Source: Rhodoferax sp.
GTDB taxonomy: Bacteria; Pseudomonadota; Gammaproteobacteria; Burkholderiales; Burkholderiaceae_C
Direction of reading: 5' to 3'
Length of the DNA stretch: 5,118 nt
Assembly (NCBI GenBank): GCA_018882485.1
Contig: VERU01000218.1
Span: 1 to 5,118 of the forward strand
The translations under genes were made by a program, and so were the position numbers. Under the pieces are notes generated by a model, which saw only the letters and a list, made by a program, of their open reading frames with translations, was not told where the DNA came from and searched no databases. Positions within the stretch are counted from its first letter, which is position 1. Every line of letters begins with the position of its first letter. Positions 1-4,188 of the stretch are shown piece by piece.

Positions 1-582
1 GCCCTGTATCTGGCGGTACGCGATGGCTTTCGTTACGACCCCTACCGCATCGATCTGACACCCGCGGGCATGCGGGCCAGCCAGGTGGTGGAACAGGGAT
101 ACGGCTGGTGCGTGACCAAGGCCACGCTGCTGGCGGCGGCCTGCCGCGCCGTCGGCATTCCGGCTCGGCTGGGTTTTGCCGATGTGCGCAACCACCTCTC
201 CACCGAGCGGCTGCGCCAGAGCATGAAGACCGATGTGTTCGCCTGGCATGGCTACACCGACATCTGGCTCGACGGTGGATGGCGCAAGGCCACGCCGGCC
301 TTCAACCTGTCGCTGTGCGAGAAGTTCGGCCTGCTGCCGCTGGAGTTTGATGGCCGGAGCGATTCGATCTACCACCCCTACGACCGCTCGGGTCAGCGCC
401 ACATGGAATACCTGCACCAGCGTGGCAGCTTTGACGACCTGCCGCTGCAGGACATCATCGCCACCTTTGGCGAGCTCTATCCGCACTGGATGCCGCCGGG
501 CCAGGCATCCGGCCCGTCGGCGCCTTCGCTGGCGCAGGCGGACTTCCTGGCCGACGCCGAACGCGAGGCCCCCGCCGGCTAA
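1..582 (+). CDS. Transglutaminase-like domain protein, 5'-truncated
   Basis: The reading frame is open from base 1 to a TAA at 580-582, giving 193 visible residues; the start lies to the left of the window. The protein has the papain-like transglutaminase core: the nucleophile region GYGWCVTKATLLAAACRAVGIPAR places a cysteine at visible residue 37 at the start of a helix, and FAWHGYTDIWL places a histidine at residue 83 before a beta strand. The usual third residue is an Asp in a W-x-x-x-D-P motif. Here the matching stretch reads WRKATPAFN, with Thr where Asp is expected, a form I remember from this bacterial subfamily. Such proteins are predicted to be cysteine proteases, amidases or cross-linking enzymes, and no substrate can be named. 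The C-terminal tail (residues 165-193) is low-complexity Pro/Ala/Ser and looks unstructured. It converges on the hydrolase gene, 25 bases away. The family assignment is firm; the activity is not. Confidence 0.85.
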   Translation, partial: ALYLAVRDGFRYDPYRIDLTPAGMRASQVVEQGYGWCVTKATLLAAACRAVGIPARLGFADVRNHLSTERLRQSMKTDVFAWHGYTDIWLDGGWRKATPAFNLSLCEKFGLLPLEFDGRSDSIYHPYDRSGQRHMEYLHQRGSFDDLPLQDIIATFGELYPHWMPPGQASGPSAPSLAQADFLADAEREAPAG

Positions 583-593
583 CCGCCAGCGGT

Positions 594-607
594 CGGGGCT
601 TACCCCG
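594..607. other. Short GC hairpin between convergent genes
   Basis: CGGGG (594-598) and CCCCG (603-607) form a five-base-pair stem around the loop CTTA. It lies in the 25-base gap between the two convergent stop codons, directly before the hydrolase stop. It has no T-run on either strand, so it is not a standard intrinsic terminator. It could still help define the 3' ends of both transcripts. It is visible in the sequence; its function is inferred. Confidence 0.3.
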
Positions 608-1555
608 TCAGCGCCAGAGGCTGCGCAGCCAGTCGCTGGCATCGGCCAGCGTGGCGTCCGACTCGGGCACCGTGCCGGCGTACTTCAGGAAGCCGTGGTT
701 CACCCCCGCGCTCAGGCGAAAGCGCGTGGTCACGCCCTCGGCGGCCAGCCGGTCGGCAAAGGCCTGGCCTTCATCGCGCAGCAGATCGTATTCGGCCACC
801 ATCACGTAGGCCGGCGGCAGTCCGGCGCAGCGGGCCATGCGCGCGGGCGAGGCCAACGGGTCGTCGCGTTGCCCGGGTGCGGCCAGGTACTGGTCCCAGA
901 ACCAGCGCATCACCCGCGCCGTCAGGCCCCAGCCACTTCCGTAGCGATCCCACGACGGCGGAGGCGGCGACGGGTGGTCGGTCACCGGGTAGAACAGCAG
1001 CTGACCGGCCAGTTGCAGGCCCTCCGCGCGGTCGCCAGTCGGCCGATCACGCAGCCGCATCGCCGTCACGGCGGCCAGGCAGCCGCCGGCGCTGTCGCCG
1101 CCGACCACGATGCGCGCCGGATCCAGACCCAGCCGGTCCGCCTGCTGCGCCAGCCAGAGGGTGGCGGCCAGTGCATCATCGGCGCCGGCCGGGCAGCGGT
1201 GTTCGGGCGCGAGCCGGTAGTCCACGGACAGCACCAGGCAGCCAGCCCCTGTGCACAGCCGGCGGCAGATGTCGTCGTGCGAATCCAGACCCAGCGCCAC
1301 AAAGCCGCCGCCGTGCAGGTACACCAGCGCCGGCAGTCGGCCCGCCGCGGACGGACGGTACAGACGCACCGGGATATCGGCGGCCGGCCCGGGGATGCTG
1401 AAGGTGTCCACCGAGGCCACCGTCACCGGGTTGGCGCGAGGAGGATTGCCGGCATTGGCCAGGGCGCGCACTTCGGCCATGCTGGGCAGCGTGTCGTAGG
1501 CTGGCAACGCTGCAGCGGCATCGACGGCCTGCCGGATATGGGGGTGCAACGACAT
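608..1555 (-). CDS. Alpha/beta hydrolase, HSL (family IV) esterase/lipase
   Basis: A 315-residue protein of the alpha/beta-hydrolase fold-3 family (bacterial hormone-sensitive-lipase group), which usually has 300-320 residues. An N-terminal cap of about 50 residues comes first. The oxyanion-hole motif HGGG follows at 81-84. The next motif, DYRLAPEHRCPAGADDA (112-128), is highly typical of the family. The nucleophile elbow GDSAGG is at 153-158 with Ser155. The acid is Asp257 in EYDLLRDEG, and the base is His287 in VNHGF. All catalytic parts are present, so the enzyme should be active on short acyl esters; the natural substrate is unknown. No signal peptide is seen, so it is probably cytoplasmic. 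The ATG at 1555 is supported by an AAAGGA ribosome binding site six bases upstream. It lies 47 bases downstream of metW on the same strand and may be the last gene of the metX-metW transcript, although no metabolic link to methionine is evident. Confidence 0.92.
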   Translation of the reverse strand: MSLHPHIRQAVDAAAALPAYDTLPSMAEVRALANAGNPPRANPVTVASVDTFSIPGPAADIPVRLYRPSAAGRLPALVYLHGGGFVALGLDSHDDICRRLCTGAGCLVLSVDYRLAPEHRCPAGADDALAATLWLAQQADRLGLDPARIVVGGDSAGGCLAAVTAMRLRDRPTGDRAEGLQLAGQLLFYPVTDHPSPPPPSWDRYGSGWGLTARVMRWFWDQYLAAPGQRDDPLASPARMARCAGLPPAYVMVAEYDLLRDEGQAFADRLAAEGVTTRFRLSAGVNHGFLKYAGTVPESDATLADASDWLRSLWR

Positions 1556-1561
1556 CGTCGG

Positions 1562-1569
1562 TCCTTTCT
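1562..1569 (-). promoter_or_regulatory. Ribosome binding site of the HSL esterase
   Basis: On the minus strand AGAAAGGA lies six bases upstream of the ATG at 1555. It is the best Shine-Dalgarno match in the window, and it fixes the start of the esterase and suggests translation independent of metW. Confidence 0.75.
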
Positions 1570-1592
1570 CGTGATGCGGGCCTTGTCAGGTA

Positions 1593-1609
1593 CCGCTGGC
1601 CTTCAGCGG
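1593..1609 (-). other. Hairpin over the metW stop codon
   Basis: On the minus strand CCGCTG (1609-1604) pairs with CAGCGG (1598-1593), a six-base-pair GC-rich stem with a five-base loop. The metW TGA (1605-1603) straddles the stem and loop. No T-run follows, so it is not a clear terminator. It could act as a 3' stabiliser or processing point between metW and the esterase. The structure is visible; the role is inference. Confidence 0.35.
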
Positions 1610-2184
1610 GTGAGCACGAACACCGCGGTGGACGCCCGGGCGTTGGGCCACCAGCGCACCACCCGACCCTGCTCCAGGCCGAAGGCGTCCACCACACGCA
1701 GGCCGTTGCGCCGCGCCAGCTCTGCGAAGTCGGCAAAGGTGCCCACCCGGATGTTGGGCGTGTCGTACCACTGGTAGGGCAGGCGGCGGGTGACCGGCAT
1801 GCGGCCGCGCAGCACGCTCAGGCGATTGGGCCAGTGCGCGAAGTTCGGGAAAGCCACCACCCCGGTGCGCCCGACACGGGCGGTTTCGCGCAACATGGTC
1901 TCGGCATTGCGCAGATGCTGGAGCGTATCGATCTGCAGCACGACATCGAAGGATGCGTCGGCGAACAGGGCCAGCCCCTGATCCAGATTGAGCTGGATCG
2001 CATTGACCCCGCGACGCACGCAGGCCAGCACATTGGCGTCGTCGATCTCGATGCCGTACCCGCTGCAGCCGCGCTGTGCCTGCAGATGCGCCAGCATGGC
2101 GCCGTCGCCACAACCGAGGTCCAGCACCCGCGATCCCTGCGGTACCAGCCGGGCCAGCGCCTCCATGGTCAGCACGTCGCTCAC
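1603..2184 (-). CDS. metW: Methionine biosynthesis protein MetW
   Basis: A 193-residue class I methyltransferase-fold protein of the MetW family (usual length about 190-220). SAM-binding motif I is VLDLGCGDG (20-28), followed by the acidic strand-2 end GIEID (44-48) and the motif [12 protein letters not shown] (80-91). The long stretch [19 protein letters not shown] (112-130) with [14 protein letters not shown] (133-146) is the MetW hallmark. MetW is encoded beside MetX in many proteobacteria and is needed for, or supports, the MetX-dependent acylhomoserine step; its exact chemistry is uncertain. The start chosen is the GTG at 2184, which overlaps the metX stop as GTGA and has a run of six G residues six bases upstream. 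The first ATG, seven codons on, has no visible ribosome binding site. Translational coupling to metX is the likely control, under the riboswitch upstream of metX. Confidence 0.93.
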   Translation of the reverse strand: MSDVLTMEALARLVPQGSRVLDLGCGDGAMLAHLQAQRGCSGYGIEIDDANVLACVRRGVNAIQLNLDQGLALFADASFDVVLQIDTLQHLRNAETMLRETARVGRTGVVAFPNFAHWPNRLSVLRGRMPVTRRLPYQWYDTPNIRVGTFADFAELARRNGLRVVDAFGLEQGRVVRWWPNARASTAVFVLTR

Positions 2185-3320
2185 CGTGCGCCCCCCACTG
2201 AACGTGCAATGCCATCGAAATAGGCCCGGACCACCTCCAGGTAGCGCGGGTCGTCGAGCAGGAAAGCATCGTGCCCATGGGGGGCATCGATTTCGGCGTA
2301 GCTCAGGTCGCGTCGGTTGTCCAGCAGGGCCCGGACGATCTCGCGGCTGCGCGCTGGCGCAAAACGCCAGTCGGTGCTGAAACTCACCAGCAGGAAACTG
2401 GCGCGCGCCGGGGCCAGGGCCCGGGTCAGATCGCCACCGAAGGCCCGCGCCGGATCGAAGTAATCCAGCGCCCGGGTGATCAGCAGGTAGGTATTGGCAT
2501 CGAAGTATTCCGCGAACTTGTCGCCCTGGTGGCGCAGGTAGCTCTCGATCTGGAATTCGACCTCCTGGGTACTGTACTTGTAGTCCCCCTGCACTGCGTC
2601 ACGCAGCTGCCGGCCGAACTTCTCGTTCATCACATCGTCGCTGAGGTAGGTGATGTGACCGATCATGCGGGCGATACGCAGTCCGCGGCGCGGAATCACC
2701 CCGTGCCGGTAGTAGTCCCCGCCATGGAAATCCGGGTCGGTCACGATGGCGCGGCGTGCCACTTCGTTGAAGGCGATGTTCTCGGCCGTGAGGTTGGGCG
2801 CACTGGCCACCACCACCGCGTGGCGCACCCGCTGCGGGTACTGCAGCGTCCAGCTCAGCGCCTGCATGCCCCCGAGCGAGCCGCCCATCACCGCCGCCAG
2901 GGTGTCGATGCCCAGGGCGTCGAGCAGCCGGGCCTGCGCATCCACCCAGTCCTCCACGGTGACCACCGGGAAACCGGCGCCGTAGACCTGCCCGGTGTCC
3001 GGATTGACGTGCATGGGACCGGTGGATCCGAAACAGGAACCGAGGTTGTTCACCCCGATCACGAAGAAGCGGTCGGTGTCCACCGGCTTGCCCGGGCCGA
3101 CCATGTTGTCCCACCAGCCCTGGGACCGGTCCTGCCCGGCGTACACCCCGGCCACGTGGTGCGAAGCGTTGAGTGCGTGGCAGACCAGCACCGCATTGGA
3201 GCGGTCGGCATTGAGCCGGCCATAGGTCTCGTAGGCCAGCCGGTAACCCCCGATGGACGCCCCGCTGCGCAGCGGCAAGGCAGCATCGAAAGGCATGAAC
3301 TGTGGCTCGGCGATCAGCAT
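2181..3320 (-). CDS. metX: Homoserine O-acyltransferase MetX (acetyl or succinyl)
   Basis: A 379-residue alpha/beta-hydrolase-fold acyltransferase of normal MetX length. It catalyses the first committed step of methionine synthesis, moving an acyl group from acyl-CoA to homoserine in the cytoplasm. Visible landmarks are [10 protein letters not shown] (28-37), [12 protein letters not shown] (47-58), [12 protein letters not shown] (91-102), the nucleophile elbow GGSLGG with Ser148, the acid Asp317 in STDWRF, and the base His350 in PHGHDAFL, so the catalytic triad is complete. The family contains both acetyl- and succinyl-transferases. Many beta- and gammaproteobacterial MetX proteins are reported to use succinyl-CoA, and I cannot settle this from the sequence alone. 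The ATG at 3320 is chosen because the upstream TTG (3335) lies inside the terminator stem. No good ribosome binding site precedes the ATG. The stop overlaps the metW start. Expression is probably governed by the SAM-II-like riboswitch and terminator upstream. Confidence 0.95.
   Translation of the reverse strand: MLIAEPQFMPFDAALPLRSGASIGGYRLAYETYGRLNADRSNAVLVCHALNASHHVAGVYAGQDRSQGWWDNMVGPGKPVDTDRFFVIGVNNLGSCFGSTGPMHVNPDTGQVYGAGFPVVTVEDWVDAQARLLDALGIDTLAAVMGGSLGGMQALSWTLQYPQRVRHAVVVASAPNLTAENIAFNEVARRAIVTDPDFHGGDYYRHGVIPRRGLRIARMIGHITYLSDDVMNEKFGRQLRDAVQGDYKYSTQEVEFQIESYLRHQGDKFAEYFDANTYLLITRALDYFDPARAFGGDLTRALAPARASFLLVSFSTDWRFAPARSREIVRALLDNRRDLSYAEIDAPHGHDAFLLDDPRYLEVVRAYFDGIARSVGGAR
2191..2196 (-). 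promoter_or_regulatory. G-run ribosome binding site within the metX 3' end
   Basis: On the minus strand a run of six G residues lies six bases before the GTG start of metW, inside the last codons of metX. It is a reasonable anti-Shine-Dalgarno partner and supports the GTG start and coupled metX-metW translation. Confidence 0.45.
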
Positions 3321-3321
3321 G

Positions 3322-3354
3322 AAAAAACCCGGCAACGCTCAACGCGGTGCCGGG
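3322..3354 (-). terminator. Intrinsic terminator/attenuator abutting the metX start
   Basis: On the minus strand CCCGGCA (3354-3348) pairs with TGCCGGG (3334-3328). Inside it, after one C/T mismatch, CGC (3346-3344) pairs with GCG (3338-3336) around the loop GTTGA. Six T residues (3327-3322) follow at once. This is a textbook Rho-independent terminator, and only one base (C) separates its T-run from the metX ATG. Lying downstream of a SAM-II-like aptamer, it is best read as the expression platform of the riboswitch. It could in addition stop read-through from the upstream membrane-protein gene. The 5' arm CCCGGC is exactly complementary to GCCGGG at 3415-3410 in the aptamer, a candidate antiterminator. 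Confidence 0.85.
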
Positions 3355-3377
3355 TGACCTGTTCGGTAACGGGGGAT

Positions 3378-3443
3378 CCGTGTTTAGCAGATTTTCGGGG
3401 CTCCTGGGCCCCGGCGCCCGCAATCCTGGGTCAAATCGGCGCT
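3378..3443 (-). promoter_or_regulatory. SAM-II-like riboswitch aptamer in the metX leader
   Basis: Read on the minus strand, the leader matches the SAM-II pattern as I know it: P1 stem, GATTT, a CC, TTGC, the second P1 strand, an A-rich linker, then GCTAAA and GG. P1 is GCGCC (3442-3438) with GGCGC (3418-3414). The P1 loop carries GATTTG (3437-3432), CC (3430-3429) and GATTGC (3425-3420). The 3' strand carries AAAATC (3395-3390), TGCTAAA (3389-3383) and GG (3379-3378). GATT (3425-3422) pairs with AATC (3393-3390) and CC with GG, giving the H-type pseudoknot P2. Known alphaproteobacterial members have CTTG/CAAG at the first position, so this change is compensatory. SAM-II binds S-adenosylmethionine and lowers expression of methionine genes, commonly metA, metX or metC. 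Odd here is an extra hairpin GGGGC/GCCCC (3412-3397) in the linker. The related SAM-V class shares the core and is the main alternative. Confidence 0.85.
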
Positions 3444-3449
3444 GGATGC

Positions 3450-3480
3450 AGTATACGGCAAGGGGGTGCCCGCCGCGTCA
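3450..3480 (-). promoter_or_regulatory. Predicted metX promoter (sigma-70 type)
   Basis: A near-consensus -10 box TATACT lies at 3455-3450 on the minus strand. The A at 3443, seven bases downstream, is a suitable start, and it falls one base before the P1 stem of the riboswitch, so the aptamer would open the transcript. The -35 is poor: GACGCG or TGACGC at 18-19 base spacing, while the better match GTGACG has a 20-base spacer. An activator may assist. The -10 box is seen; the start site is inferred. Confidence 0.55.
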
Positions 3481-3500
3481 CGAAGCCAGACGCCCACCCC
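3463..3500 (-). terminator. Imperfect 3' hairpin after the TMEM165/GDT1-family gene
   Basis: Immediately after the TGA at 3503-3501, minus-strand GGGGTG (3500-3495) pairs with CACCCC (3468-3463), and inside it GCGTC (3493-3489) pairs with GACGC (3479-3475) around a nine-base loop, with an asymmetric internal bulge. The T-run after it is very weak (only TT), so it is a candidate 3' end structure rather than a proven terminator. Its 3' half overlaps the presumed -35 region of metX. Confidence 0.35.
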
Positions 3501-4061
3501 TCAGCCCCCGACCAGCGCGAGCACCCCCAGCACCGCGAAGATCAAGGCCGAAACCAGGTGCACCGCCCGGATCGGAATGCGTCGGGTCATGCGCTCGCCC
3601 AGCCAGACCACGGGAGCGTTGGCCAGCATCATGCCCAGGGTGGTACCGGCCACCACCGCCACCACCGCGTGGTACTGGGCCGCCAGCATCACGGTGGCAA
3701 TCTGCGTCTTGTCGCCCATCTCGGCGAGAAAGAAGGCCACCACGGTCGTGCCGAACACACCCAGGCGCGGGGCGCTGCCAGCTTCGTCGTCGTCCACCTT
3801 GTCGGGCACCAGGATCCACACCGCCATCGCCAGAAACGACAGGCCCAGTACCCAGCGCAGGGCCTGCGGGCCCAGCCAGCCCGTGACCCAGGCGCCCAGC
3901 GCGCCAGCCAGTGCGTGGTTGGCCAGCGTGGCCACCAGGATACCCATCACGATGGGCCAGGGGCGCCGGAAACGGGCCGCCAGGATCAGCGCCAGCAGCT
4001 GCGTCTTGTCCCCCATCTCGGCCAGGGCCACGATGCCGGTCGATATCCAGAATGCTTCCAT
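3501..4061 (-). CDS. TMEM165/GDT1 (UPF0016) family cation transporter
   Basis: A 186-residue integral membrane protein with six predicted hydrophobic segments (roughly 3-25, 36-58, 67-86, 103-128, 134-155, 165-184) in two related halves. Each half carries the family signature E-x-G-D-K-T: EMGDKTQ at 15-21 and again at 114-120. The halves are joined by a charged loop (88-99, VDDDEAGSAPRL). Family members (yeast Gdt1, human TMEM165, Vibrio MneA and cyanobacterial relatives) move Mn2+ or Ca2+, often exporting excess manganese across the inner membrane. Both acidic motifs are intact, so transport is plausible; the ion is not shown by sequence. Length and N-terminus (MEAFWISTGIVALAEMGDKT) are typical, which supports the ATG at 4061 although only a weak GGTGA precedes it. 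It lies upstream of metX on the same strand but is separated from it by 180 bases with a promoter. It is divergent from amt. Confidence 0.92.
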   Translation of the reverse strand: MEAFWISTGIVALAEMGDKTQLLALILAARFRRPWPIVMGILVATLANHALAGALGAWVTGWLGPQALRWVLGLSFLAMAVWILVPDKVDDDEAGSAPRLGVFGTTVVAFFLAEMGDKTQIATVMLAAQYHAVVAVVAGTTLGMMLANAPVVWLGERMTRRIPIRAVHLVSALIFAVLGVLALVGG

Positions 4062-4077
4062 GTCACCATGCTAACCG

Positions 4078-4095
4078 GGTATCGCCGACGATGCC
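4078..4095. other. Small hairpin in the divergent gap
   Basis: GGTATCG (4078-4084) pairs with CGATGCC (4089-4095) with one G-T wobble around the loop CCGA. It would fall in the 5' leader of the minus-strand TMEM165/GDT1-family gene. No T-run follows, and I see no manganese riboswitch pattern around it. Its role is unknown. Confidence 0.25.
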
Positions 4096-4109
4096 GACCT
4101 GCACGTTGA

Positions 4110-4125
4110 TGGCGTGTTTCTTGCT
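4110..4125 (+). promoter_or_regulatory. Sigma-54 (RpoN) promoter of amt
   Basis: TGGCGT (4110-4115), five bases, then TTGCT (4121-4125) matches the sigma-54 consensus TGGCAC-N5-TTGCW with the essential GG and GC exactly 12 bases apart. Transcription would start near 4136, about 40 bases before the amt ATG. Ammonium transporter genes are commonly RpoN/NtrC dependent, so the site agrees with the gene. It is seen directly in sequence; the start position is inferred. Confidence 0.8.
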
Positions 4126-4130
4126 TTACT

Positions 4131-4188
4131 TTGGTGCATCCAAGCCTCACACGCCACTCTGCACCAAAAGTCAACATGAATGCACCAA
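4131..4188 (+). repeat. Three copies of an NtrC-like half-site around the amt start
   Basis: The octamer TGCACCAA occurs at 4160-4167 and 4181-4188, and inverted (TTGGTGCA) at 4131-4138. The first two copies form a nine-base inverted repeat, TTTGGTGCA with TGCACCAAA. The two direct copies start 21 bases apart, two helical turns. The third copy is inside codons 2-5 of amt. TGCACC and GGTGCA are the two arms of the NtrC box, but here they point outward with 21 bases between them rather than inward with about five. Binding by NtrC or another regulator is inference. Confidence 0.6.

Noticed and set aside
594..607. Bidirectional intrinsic terminator between the convergent genes.
   Set aside because: The stem is only five base pairs and neither strand has a T-run, so I list it only as a hairpin.
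233..1777. Long + strand open frame antisense to the hydrolase and the end of metW.
   Set aside because: It has no recognisable domain and an Arg/Gly/Ala/His-rich composition. It is the antisense shadow expected from a high-GC coding strand carrying clear genes.
2164..2166. ATG start for metW, seven codons into the gene.
   Set aside because: No ribosome binding site precedes it, whereas the GTG at 2184 overlaps the metX stop and follows a G-run at good spacing.
3333..3335. TTG as an upstream start for metX, adding five residues.
   Set aside because: It lies inside the 3' arm of the terminator, lacks a ribosome binding site, and the added residues (MPGFF) do not look like a MetX N-terminus; the ATG at 3320 fits better.
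2271..4109. Very long + strand open frame antisense to metX and the TMEM165/GDT1-family gene.
   Set aside because: It crosses the regulatory gap, is His/Gly/Arg rich without motifs, and lies opposite two firmly identified genes.
4062..4135. Manganese (yybP-ykoY) riboswitch upstream of the TMEM165/GDT1-family gene.
   Set aside because: This RNA often precedes such genes, but I found neither its conserved loop sequences nor enough room; only a small hairpin at 4078-4095 is present.
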